Made by a program: the position numbers and the translations under genes. DNA of 5,918 nucleotides from a candidate division CSSED10-310 bacterium. Its GTDB lineage: Bacteria > CSSED10-310 > JAFGDC01. Position 1 is the stretch's first letter; the number at the start of each line of letters is the position of its first letter. The notes under the pieces were generated by a model that was not told where the DNA came from, did no database searches, and was given only the letters and a program-made list of their open reading frames with translations. This document shows positions 1-5,772 of this stretch, in pieces. Location: positions 1 through 5,918 of the forward strand of contig JAFGDC010000008.1 in NCBI GenBank assembly GCA_016932295.1. The letters are read 5' to 3'.

Positions 1-726
1 TATCGTGTCCGTGGCACCGCGAAGCATACCGCCGACCTGGCGCGTTCCAACTACTACCATCGCCTTGGAGCCGATTGCATGGTGCGGGGCGACTACGAGA
101 AGGCCATCGATTACCTCGATAAAGCGGAAATAGAACGGTCGGGAGATGATGTCCGCGTGCTGCTGGACCGCGCCTGGTGCCTGTTCTACCTGGGGCGGTA
201 CGAGGCGGCCGGGGGGCACTTCTTTCGTGCCGTGAGCCGTCCCCTCGTTTCATCGATCTGGACTCCCAGGGAACGCCGCTCCATCCGTCGTCATTTCGCC
301 GAGGGATTGCACGGAAGTGCTCGATGCGCCTATTTCCAGGGCGAGTATGAAAAGGCCGAGTCACTGCTGCTGGCTGCCATACAAGGCAATGAACTATACC
401 CTTTGGCCATGTGCAGTCATGCTGCGTCCGACTGTCGCCGGGATCATACCGCCTGGCTGCTGCTGGGGTGGTGCAGATTCAATCGGGGCGCATATGCCGC
501 CGCCCGGGAAGCGTTCACCACTTCGTTGGACCTGGCCGCCGCCAATCCAGAAGCCTGGCTCGGGATCGGCTGGTGCGATTACTACCTTGGCTGCTATGGA
601 AAGGTGTCCCATGCCGTGACGAAGGGGCTCCGGCGCGGCGGCGATCCGGCTGCCTTCCGCCAGCTCGAGGCGGCTCTGGCTTCCACGCGGAGCGCAACAC
701 CAGCGGCGCCGCCACTTTACGAGTGA
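1..726 (+). CDS. TPR-repeat protein, C-terminal part (5' end outside window)
   Basis: The reading frame is open from the first base of the window, so the gene starts upstream; 241 residues are visible. An in-frame ATG at 79 falls inside a repeat and is not the likely start. The protein is a run of about five tetratricopeptide-like helical hairpins, at visible residues about 16-50, 51-82, 101-132, 149-182 and 184-215. Each shows the G-x-Y...A signature (RGDYEKA, LGRYEAA, QGEYEKA, RGAYAAA, LGCYGKV). TPR arrays are protein-protein interaction scaffolds, so this part is probably a binding module; any N-terminal enzymatic or signalling domain would lie outside the window. A less regular linker at about 83-100 separates repeats 2 and 3. 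Four of the five repeats carry a cysteine at the same position (C60, C109, C158, C192), and the first has one a residue later (C26). No membrane segment is seen. The tail after residue 225 is Ala/Pro-rich. The gene converges on the next gene with a 37-base gap. The fold is clear; the function is unknown. Confidence 0.8.
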   Translation, partial: YRVRGTAKHTADLARSNYYHRLGADCMVRGDYEKAIDYLDKAEIERSGDDVRVLLDRAWCLFYLGRYEAAGGHFFRAVSRPLVSSIWTPRERRSIRRHFAEGLHGSARCAYFQGEYEKAESLLLAAIQGNELYPLAMCSHAASDCRRDHTAWLLLGWCRFNRGAYAAAREAFTTSLDLAAANPEAWLGIGWCDYYLGCYGKVSHAVTKGLRRGGDPAAFRQLEAALASTRSATPAAPPLYE

Positions 727-734
727 GGGCGGCG
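707..734. repeat. GC-rich inverted repeat at the convergent gene ends
   Basis: CGCCGCC at 707-713 pairs perfectly with GGCGGCG at 728-734 across a 14-base loop that contains the stop codon of the TPR gene. No T-run follows on either strand, so it is at best a weak or Rho-assisted stop site between the two convergent genes. In a GC-rich region a 7-bp stem can arise by chance. Confidence 0.25.
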
Positions 735-763
735 GTCGCTCCGGATCGACGGCGAAGCTGGTC

Positions 764-2707
764 CTACATGGGCCACATGCTCTTCACCGAGAAGTCTATG
801 ATTTCCATGGTGCCTGCTCGGGTGAAGGCGGCAACCCACAGGTATTCTCCTGCCGGCAGCGATGCGCCTCCGAGGGGTACCTCGAGCAGAAATGTTTGTG
901 GCAGGAACGTGCCTGATGGCAGCGGAATGTTTTCATACATGACCACCACCTCATCCAGGTAAAAATTCACGCCATCGTAGAAAACGACTTCGCCGCTTGG
1001 CAACGCGAGTCCCATGTAAACGTCCACCGGCACGGTCTGGGTGGTGAGGTTGTGCAGGTTCCAGCCGAGCGACCAGGTGCAGTCGGGTGTGAAGTATTCG
1101 GGGCCGGCCAGCAGGGACACATGCACGGCGGCCGGTACATCGATAACCGTAAATCCTGTCATGATATACTGGCTGTCCGGGTTGGTGATGGCGATATAGT
1201 AGGGACCGGTGGCGGTGCCCGCGGGCACTGCAATGACCGCTTGAATGGTGTTGCTGCCTGTCACGGTGAAGGTTTGCAGGCTGGGAAACGCACCATCCAT
1301 GAAAATGGGGTACATGTCCACCAGGTCGAGGTCGGTACCGCTGTTGAATCCGCTGCCGGTGATGGTGATGGTGTAGGTTTGCCCGCGGCACAACAGGTGG
1401 GGCGAGATGGCGGTGGCGGTGGGGGCGGCACCCAGGTTCGCGATGGGAGTGAGCTGGAAGTTGATGTCGGTAACGGCGGCACCGGCGATGATGGTGATCG
1501 CATCGGCATCGTCGAGCAGGGTGGTCATGTTGTGTCCGTCCCAGATCTGCGGTACGTAATCCGTGGCGGTGGCGACTACGCCGCTGCGGCCTGGACCGAT
1601 TCCATACATAGTATAGATTCCATCGTCATCCGTGTAAGCGCCGCTTTGCCCGATGGCCACATAGGGATTGAGCGGGTCGGGTATGTAAAAATCATACACG
1701 AACGCACCGGAAATGGGAGTTCCATACAGGTCGGTCACCCTGCCGGATATCAGACCGGTTGCATCTGGAACGACAATGTCGATGTTGCTCAATCCTGAAC
1801 CGGGCAGATACACTTCAGCGGCGCTTGCCGGAGTCGTCTGGTTGGGATAGAAGGTGCCGGGCTTATCCCAGTAAATGAACTCGGGATTGAATCCCGGCCG
1901 GGACAGTATTCGGTATGACCGGTCGGCGATGGCTCCCTCGATGCGGTAGAAACCGTAATCGTCGGTATAGTCATAGCCGTAAGAGTAACCGTTTTCCCAG
2001 TCCAGCGCATCCACCCGGACCGATTGCATGGGCGTCATGTCTGACTGGAGCACGGTGCCGCTGATGGTTGCATAGCGCGGGAAGCGGATCACGAGCCCTG
2101 CCGTGTCGTCGTCCACCAGGATCGGCGTGAGATCGGCGGGGACGGCGTAGTCGTCGGAGTAGGCGAACAGCGTGTAAACTCCTTGCGGCAGATGCATCGA
2201 GAAGCTTCCGTCGTAACTCTGCATACCCAACATGTAACTGAAGCTGTAGCCCGTGGTGTGATCGAAGGCGTACGCGTAGATCGATGCCTCAACCTGGTTG
2301 CCGTCGGCATCCTCGATAGTGCCGGAGACTTTGAATCCGTTGTACAGGTAGAAAACGATGTCCGCCGCCGGTTCCGCATCGGTGACGCTCACCGGAATGG
2401 AATAATAGTAGTTGTAATACCCACCGTAGTACTGAGAGACGAAACGACCTTCGGTTTCATGGGTGTTGGCGGCGACGTAATAGGTGCCGGGCGGCAGGGT
2501 GACGGAGAAGTTGCCGTTCGGATCGGTCAGCGCACTGTACATGGTCGTGTCGACGTCATAATAATCGTAGCAGGACACCTCGGCGCCGCCTATGGGCAAG
2601 ACGGCGTAGTAGTCCCATACCGAGCCGCTGATTTCGGCCGCCTGCAGGAGGACTGTGGGGAGTAGAAAACAGATTGCGATCAGGATGAAGATACGTCCGG
2701 TTGGCAT
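764..2707 (-). CDS. Secreted multi-domain protein with carboxypeptidase-regulatory-like and IPT/TIG domains
   Basis: The 647-residue protein has a clear Sec signal peptide: Arg5 is followed by a hydrophobic core at about 6-21, with likely cleavage near the Ala23-Ala24 pair. It then shows four carboxypeptidase-regulatory-like beta-sandwich repeats, at about 25-122, 125-211, 213-314 and 317-420. Each opens with an (I/V)SG(S/T/R)(V/I) strand and most carry a D/DDxG-x-(F/Y) turn followed by a PxGxY-type strand. An IPT/TIG immunoglobulin-like domain follows at about 427-523 (ISP..., GSGF..., ITNP). The last domain, about 526-643, looks like another beta-sandwich and is not recognised. No catalytic residues, lipobox, C-terminal anchor or sorting signal are visible, so the mature protein is probably periplasmic or released, with an adhesive or carbohydrate-associated role. 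That role is inferred from the fold only. The first domain is strikingly tyrosine-rich. The start is fixed by an AAGGAG site about 6 bases before the ATG and by the signal peptide beginning there. It is divergent from the small cysteine gene. Confidence 0.92.
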   Translation of the reverse strand: MPTGRIFILIAICFLLPTVLLQAAEISGSVWDYYAVLPIGGAEVSCYDYYDVDTTMYSALTDPNGNFSVTLPPGTYYVAANTHETEGRFVSQYYGGYYNYYYSIPVSVTDAEPAADIVFYLYNGFKVSGTIEDADGNQVEASIYAYAFDHTTGYSFSYMLGMQSYDGSFSMHLPQGVYTLFAYSDDYAVPADLTPILVDDDTAGLVIRFPRYATISGTVLQSDMTPMQSVRVDALDWENGYSYGYDYTDDYGFYRIEGAIADRSYRILSRPGFNPEFIYWDKPGTFYPNQTTPASAAEVYLPGSGLSNIDIVVPDATGLISGRVTDLYGTPISGAFVYDFYIPDPLNPYVAIGQSGAYTDDDGIYTMYGIGPGRSGVVATATDYVPQIWDGHNMTTLLDDADAITIIAGAAVTDINFQLTPIANLGAAPTATAISPHLLCRGQTYTITITGSGFNSGTDLDLVDMYPIFMDGAFPSLQTFTVTGSNTIQAVIAVPAGTATGPYYIAITNPDSQYIMTGFTVIDVPAAVHVSLLAGPEYFTPDCTWSLGWNLHNLTTQTVPVDVYMGLALPSGEVVFYDGVNFYLDEVVVMYENIPLPSGTFLPQTFLLEVPLGGASLPAGEYLWVAAFTRAGTMEIIDFSVKSMWPM

Positions 2708-2738
2708 GAAAAACTCCTTTCCTTCACCTTGTCAGTGT

Positions 2739-2793
2739 GCCGGGAGCGGTTCCCGGCCTTGACTCCGGGTATGACGCATCCCAGCTCACCCGG
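2739..2793 (-). other. Leader region with two small hairpins upstream of the secreted-protein gene
   Basis: Two perfect short inverted repeats lie between the candidate promoter and the ribosome binding site of the minus-strand gene. GCCGGGA at 2739-2745 pairs with TCCCGGC at 2751-2757 (5-base loop). CCGGGT at 2765-2770 pairs with ACCCGG at 2788-2793 (17-base loop). Neither is followed by a T-run in the gene's direction, so they are not intrinsic terminators. They would make a structured 5' leader of roughly 90 nt. A regulatory role is only possible, since no known riboswitch class is recognised. Confidence 0.3.
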
Positions 2794-2804
2794 CGTCGGC
2801 GGCG

Positions 2805-2813
2805 ACTATAGCA
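2805..2813 (-). promoter_or_regulatory. Candidate extended -10 promoter for the secreted-protein gene
   Basis: Read on the minus strand, this is TGC followed by TATAGT: an extended -10 (TGn) next to a hexamer matching five of six consensus bases. No good -35 is found at 16-18 bases, which is tolerated in extended -10 promoters. Transcription would start near 2798, giving a leader of about 90 nt before the ATG at 2707. The element abuts and slightly overlaps an inverted repeat (2812-2850) that would occupy the -35 zone. Confidence 0.4.
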
Positions 2814-2850
2814 TGTTTTCTCCCGGGCAACACCGCGGGGTAAAAACATG
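2812..2850. repeat. 39-bp inverted repeat between the divergent genes (possible operator)
   Basis: CATGTTTT at 2812-2819 is the exact reverse complement of AAAACATG at 2843-2850. The match continues imperfectly inward (TCCC against GGGG, then GGG/CCGCGG). Its left arm touches the candidate extended -10 of the minus-strand gene, and the whole repeat covers that promoter's -35 zone. This is the position of an operator or activator site in a divergent intergenic region. No T-run follows on either strand as in a terminator. The factor that would bind is unknown. Confidence 0.35.
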
Positions 2851-2893
2851 ACACTCTACAGACCCGGATCCGAGCGAAAGGTTTACTTCATTC

Positions 2894-2922
2894 GAAAAAA
2901 ACAGGTTACGGTGCTTTTTTTC
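2894..2922. repeat. Paired A-tract/T-tract inverted repeat upstream of the small cysteine gene promoter
   Basis: GAAAAAAA at 2894-2901 and TTTTTTTC at 2915-2922 form an 8-bp perfect inverted repeat with a 13-base spacer. It sits about 26-54 bases upstream of the TTGACA at 2948. The tracts are spaced about two helical turns apart, as in intrinsically bent DNA or distal UP-element-like promoter DNA. It could also be a simple AT-rich spacer. Confidence 0.3.
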
Positions 2923-2946
2923 CTGCGCCTGCCGGAGGCTGCTCCT

Positions 2947-2962
2947 CTTGACAATGAAATTC
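2947..2962 (+). repeat. 16-bp repeat element, copy 1 (CTTGACAATGAAATTC)
   Basis: This copy matches a second copy at 3243-3258 in 15 of 16 bases, the only difference being A versus C at position 11. Copy 1 overlaps the -35 hexamer of the candidate promoter before the small cysteine gene. The two copies are 296 bases apart, one on each side of that gene. They may be a shared promoter or regulator-binding element, or a remnant of a local duplication. Confidence 0.5.
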
Positions 2963-2975
2963 TTATCACTACAAG
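2948..2975 (+). promoter_or_regulatory. Candidate sigma-70-type promoter for the small cysteine gene
   Basis: A perfect -35 hexamer TTGACA (2948-2953) is followed after 16 bases by TACAAG (2970-2975), which matches four of six consensus -10 bases. Transcription would start near 2982, giving a 5' leader of about 55 nt before the ATG at 3038. The region is locally AT-rich with A/T tracts upstream. Confidence 0.42.
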
Positions 2976-3037
2976 AATAACGGGACTCACGCGGCGCCAT
3001 TATCACGCGCTCACTCCGCATCGGACAGAGGTTCTCC

Positions 3038-3226
3038 ATGACCAAAGAAGACATCAAAGCGATTGTGCTGGCCAATACCTCCGAACAGGACGGCGGTCTC
3101 TGTATCTCCTGCGCCAAGGCATTTCAGTTATCGGCGCGCTACGACATCGCCCTCGAGGACATCTGCCGCTGTATCAGGGAGGAAGCGATCAACGTCTCTT
3201 CCTGCCAATTGGATTGCATAGGCTGA
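3038..3226 (+). CDS. Small cysteine-rich protein of the CQLxC type
   Basis: A 62-residue, probably cytosolic protein with no signal peptide. It carries six cysteines: C22 and C25 (CxxC), C43 and C45 (CxC), and C56 and C60 (C-terminal CQLDC). From memory, it resembles a family of roughly 60-70-residue proteins with a short helix-turn-helix-like body (here about 24-52, starting CAKAF) and a conserved C-terminal CQLGC(F) motif. These are often met near molybdopterin/tungstopterin cofactor genes in anaerobes. In this copy the usual Gly is Asp (CQLDC) and the following Phe is Ile, and C22, C43 and C45 appear additional. The cysteines could bind a metal or an Fe-S cluster, or handle sulfur; none of this is shown. 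The start is supported by an AGAGG site 6 bases before the ATG. The next gene on the same strand is a MobB-like NTPase, 212 bases downstream, which supports a cofactor-related role. The family assignment is moderate; the function is unknown. Confidence 0.75.
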   Translation: MTKEDIKAIVLANTSEQDGGLCISCAKAFQLSARYDIALEDICRCIREEAINVSSCQLDCIG

Positions 3227-3242
3227 CAGGTCGCCGTGAACA

Positions 3243-3258
3243 CTTGACAATGCAATTC
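3243..3258 (+). repeat. 16-bp repeat element, copy 2 (CTTGACAATGCAATTC)
   Basis: Second copy of the element at 2947-2962, with 15 of 16 bases identical, placed 16 bases after the stop of the small cysteine gene and upstream of the NTPase gene. It contains a perfect TTGACA (3244-3249), but no acceptable -10 lies at 16-18 bases. As a promoter it would be poor; as a binding site or duplicated segment it is plausible. Confidence 0.5.
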
Positions 3259-3438
3259 CGCCTCCGGATGTGATCGTCTCCTCAACCACCACGGTCGACG
3301 GAATCGGCGGCAGAACCCGCGCCGCAGCCATCGTCGCCGGCCCCGGGACGGCATTGACGCCGGCGGGTTTACTTGGTAATCCCGAATCGATGGTGAGGGG
3401 CGGCGGACGCTACTCACCTGCATGAGGAGACGAGCAGA

Positions 3439-4227
3439 GTGAAGGTGATCGTGGTATCCGGCGCGCAGTCCAATGTAGGCAAGACCACCCTGGCGCGTCG
3501 CATTGCCGTGTTGTTGCCCGGCGCCGTGCGCATCAAGCTGGGAAGCGGACCTGAAAAACCACCGGCGGGAGAATGCTACTACGCCCGCGGCACCTCCATT
3601 GAGACCCTTGTGGAGCGCCATGCCGGCGCGCCTTTCCTGGTCATAGAGAGCAACAGAATCCTCGATGAGTGTGAGCCTGATCTGCTGATCTACCTGACGG
3701 GCGGGATTCCCAAACCGTCCGCCGTCGCGATTGCGGGCCGTGCCCATATGGTGCGCGGCATGCCTACGGCGCCGGAAATGCTCCATCGCCTTGCCGAGAC
3801 GCTCCACGCTGCACCGGCGGTGGTGCGCAGGATCGCCTGGCTGTCCGGTGCCCGGCCGGAGCGGACCGAGCTGTGCGCCATCGTCGCGGAAACTGGAGTC
3901 GATGCCCCGTCGGACCGGTTCGACACCACCAGAATCGTGGACACCACGGCCTGGCGGACGGACTGGCGCTGGATCGTGCGCCGGGCGGCATGCGCCTCGG
4001 TCGAACCGGTCGTGGTGGTCATGGAACGCTGGCCGGCGATGGCGATGCGGGAACTTGACGGTCTTCTGGCAGAGTTGAGTGAACATGACATGGTGACCGG
4101 CACGACGGAATCGGGACTGCCGCTGGTGTGCGCCGGGCGGCGTATGGTCCTCGGCGGTCTGTCTGCAACGCCCGGATCAGGAGCGCCGGGTATGGTGGTG
4201 AAGGTGCGATCTCCGGCGGCGGAATAA
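3439..4227 (+). CDS. MobB-like P-loop NTPase (putative molybdopterin-cofactor-related GTPase)
   Basis: A 262-residue cytosolic protein. A beta strand (KVIVVSG) leads into a textbook Walker A, GAQSNVGKT (8-16), so it binds ATP or GTP. A second hydrophobic strand ending in IESN (69-72), then CEPDLLIYLTG (79-89) and a PKPSA segment (91-95), matches the pattern I recall for the MobB-like family (VE/ESN...kPDL...KPSA). In MobB, the P-loop protein assists attachment of GMP to molybdopterin. This copy need not do exactly that. Residues from about 125 onward form an extension I do not recognise, with a possible alpha/beta segment at 188-240. The GTG start is chosen because GAGGAG lies 9 bases before it and the P-loop strand begins immediately; no ATG fits better. 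The gene follows the small CQLxC-type gene on the same strand and converges with the ATP-grasp gene. It is visibly GC-richer than that neighbour. NTPase fold confident; pathway inferred. Confidence 0.85.
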   Translation: MKVIVVSGAQSNVGKTTLARRIAVLLPGAVRIKLGSGPEKPPAGECYYARGTSIETLVERHAGAPFLVIESNRILDECEPDLLIYLTGGIPKPSAVAIAGRAHMVRGMPTAPEMLHRLAETLHAAPAVVRRIAWLSGARPERTELCAIVAETGVDAPSDRFDTTRIVDTTAWRTDWRWIVRRAACASVEPVVVVMERWPAMAMRELDGLLAELSEHDMVTGTTESGLPLVCAGRRMVLGGLSATPGSGAPGMVVKVRSPAAE

Positions 4228-4252
4228 AAAAAAGAGGGCTCGAAAGCCCTCT
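4226..4252 (-). terminator. Intrinsic terminator of the ATP-grasp gene
   Basis: On the minus strand, AGAGGGCT, a TTCG loop and AGCCCTCT form a perfect 8-bp stem (4233-4252), followed directly by a run of T (complement of the A-run at 4226-4233). It begins 17 bases after the TAA of the ATP-grasp gene. The T-run overlaps the stop codon of the convergent NTPase gene. On the plus strand the same stem has no T-run after it, so it works mainly in the minus direction. Confidence 0.92.
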
Positions 4253-4269
4253 GTGAATGACCCGATGTG

Positions 4270-5646
4270 TTATTTCCTGTCGACGAAGAACACCGGAACC
4301 ATGCCGCCGCCCTGGTGGACGTTGACGATGGCGCCTTCGGCGGCGCGCACGAAGGCGCCGGCGAATTCACCATCATGTGACCAGAAATTGATGTTGACAT
4401 TCTTTGGGGCGAAACCCTTGAATTCGCCGTTCTCGATGACCGGAAACAATTCTTTCGGGATATTGGCGTATTCCTGGACCGTATAGTTGATATCCTGTGC
4501 CAGGGCCTTGTCGATGAGCGCGTTCCAGTCCTTTTCCTGGGCTACCTTGCCCACCATGACGCCGAATCCGCCGTAGCCGTCAGACGGCTTCAGCACGAAC
4601 CGTTCCTGGTTGTGCCGGATGAACGGCACCATGTCGATTTCCCGCTCCTGGTAGATGGTGGTCTCGTTCGCCAGCGTTCTTGTCCATGGCACGTGTATAC
4701 GATGCACTTCCTGTTCATCCGTGGTGAACATGTGGTCGTACTTGGCGTTGGTGAGGATTTCCAGCACCGCCTTGAAATCGCCGGTGGCGGCGCTGACCGG
4801 ATTGATGAAGCAGACCGCGGAATCGCGCAGGGCTTGCACGAGTTGCTGGCTGCCTTCCCAGTAAGGATCGAGAATCACATCATCGATGGCATCGCGATAG
4901 ATGAGGTGAATTTTCTTACCCCGCAGGGTGAGATCCTTACCGTCATAGGTGAAGTCCCTGGGATCGCCGAATTCGGTATCGAAACCCATTTCCTTATAGT
5001 ACCCGACGAAGGCCATGAAATCATCCAGTACGGTGGAGTCGCGTTTGCACACAAAGGCGATAGTGGGTTTGTCGAGGGCTGGGATGCCCTTTCGCTCACA
5101 CCACTGGCGGTACTTCTTGAAGAAGGTCTTGAAGTGCGACTTGACCAGCCAGTCGGTCTGGAAGTCGTACGTTTCGCTCATTTTCTTGATGACCGGCAGA
5201 TCCAGGAACATTTCCAGCATCAAATCGTGCCAGCCCATGCCGCTGGGATCACCGCAATTGTATTCCAGCAGTTTCAACTCGCCGGTTTCCGGAATGAAGA
5301 AGATGTCCAGACGGTTGATGATATGATGACCTGGATAGCCGTAGTCCAGTGACGCCAGGTCCAGAAGCCTGCCCTGAAGCCGGATGAATTCCTTGAACAT
5401 GCCCTTTTGAAAATAGGCATCACCGATTTTATTGAGCGATGAAATCAATGACTTGGTGACCCTGGCGAAGAGTGGTCTGGCGGACTGTTCTACGAAATAG
5501 GGCTTGAGGAAGGATGGAAACAGTTTTCCCTCCATGAACATTTTCTTTTCGGCCATCTGGGCGCAAAAGGTTTCGTGCTGCGACTTGGGATCGGTTTCCT
5601 TCAGAATCCTCCCGAAATCATCATTGACAGCGCGTAGCAAACTCAT
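4270..5646 (-). CDS. Circularly permuted ATP-grasp family ligase
   Basis: A 458-residue cytosolic protein with the signatures of circularly permuted ATP-grasp enzymes (glutathionylspermidine-synthase-like/type 2 superfamily), which activate a carboxylate as an acyl phosphate and join it to an amine or similar nucleophile. Visible in order: NRLD (111-114); the acidic metal-binding segment LLEYNCGDPSGMG (126-138), the counterpart of the E-x-N motif that sits C-terminal in ordinary ATP-grasps; a strand IHLIYRDAIDD (246-256); INP (281-283); the nucleotide-binding glycine loop VLKPSDGYGGFGV (351-363) with its lysine; the hinge VQEYAN (390-395); and a C-terminal FVRAAEGAIVNVHQGGG (432-448). The metal motif preceding the glycine loop is the mark of permutation. 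No signal peptide or membrane segment is seen. The ATG is set by AAGGAG 6 bases upstream. The gene stands alone, ends in a strong terminator, and is less GC-rich than the NTPase gene. The alpha-E/transglutaminase partners common to type 2 members are absent here. Fold confident; substrate unknown. Confidence 0.93.
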   Translation of the reverse strand: MSLLRAVNDDFGRILKETDPKSQHETFCAQMAEKKMFMEGKLFPSFLKPYFVEQSARPLFARVTKSLISSLNKIGDAYFQKGMFKEFIRLQGRLLDLASLDYGYPGHHIINRLDIFFIPETGELKLLEYNCGDPSGMGWHDLMLEMFLDLPVIKKMSETYDFQTDWLVKSHFKTFFKKYRQWCERKGIPALDKPTIAFVCKRDSTVLDDFMAFVGYYKEMGFDTEFGDPRDFTYDGKDLTLRGKKIHLIYRDAIDDVILDPYWEGSQQLVQALRDSAVCFINPVSAATGDFKAVLEILTNAKYDHMFTTDEQEVHRIHVPWTRTLANETTIYQEREIDMVPFIRHNQERFVLKPSDGYGGFGVMVGKVAQEKDWNALIDKALAQDINYTVQEYANIPKELFPVIENGEFKGFAPKNVNINFWSHDGEFAGAFVRAAEGAIVNVHQGGGMVPVFFVDRK

Positions 5647-5686
5647 ATCCAGCTCCTTTCATGGATAACCACAGGGGCGACGGATT

Positions 5687-5698
5687 CCGGAATTCCGG
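5687..5698. repeat. 12-bp perfect palindrome upstream of the ATP-grasp gene
   Basis: CCGGAATTCCGG is a perfect palindrome about 40 bases before the ATP-grasp start codon, between any promoter and the ribosome binding site. It also forms a tandem ATTCCGG/AATTCCGG pair with the bases just before it. It may be an operator half-site pair or chance; no convincing -10/-35 pair was found in the 168 bases upstream of this gene. Confidence 0.25.
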
Positions 5699-5772
5699 CC
5701 GCCATTGATCCGATAGTGTCACCAATCTGAAAGGATTCCAGGCCTCGACCGTGTCCCGGCCGTCCGGTCTGA

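Noticed and set aside
1052..1798. 248-residue plus-strand open frame inside the secreted-protein gene
   Set aside because: Gly/Asp-rich low-information sequence antisense to clear IPT/TIG and carboxypeptidase-regulatory-like domains; no ribosome binding site seen.
2848..3273. 141-residue plus-strand frame overlapping the small cysteine gene
   Set aside because: It starts inside the inverted repeat, crosses the A/T tracts and the promoter candidate, has no Shine-Dalgarno, and its translation is Arg/His/Leu-rich. The 62-residue frame has a good ribosome site and family-like motifs.
3335..3374. Hairpin CGCCGGC/GCCGGCG followed by GGTTTACTT as a terminator after the small cysteine gene
   Set aside because: The stem is a perfect 7 bp, but the loop is 17 bases and the T-stretch is short and interrupted, so an intrinsic terminator is not supported.
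3354..3382. TTGACG with TAATCC 17 bases downstream as a promoter for the NTPase gene
   Set aside because: The -35 is good, but the -10 matches only two of six bases; a better -10 (GGTAAT) would need a 15-base spacer. Too weak to list as a feature.
3139..4086. 315-residue open frame on the minus strand antisense to the NTPase gene
   Set aside because: It is Arg/His-rich with no recognisable motif and no ribosome binding site, and it lies opposite a gene with a textbook Walker A. GC-rich DNA commonly yields such antisense frames.
3690..4400. 236-residue minus-strand open frame covering the NTPase 3' half and the terminator
   Set aside because: It would run through the intrinsic terminator and the end of the ATP-grasp gene, is Ser/Thr/Arg-rich without motifs, and is explained as a shadow.
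4612..5352. 246-residue plus-strand open frame antisense to the ATP-grasp gene
   Set aside because: The opposite strand carries intact ATP-grasp motifs; this frame has none and is a mirror of biased codons.
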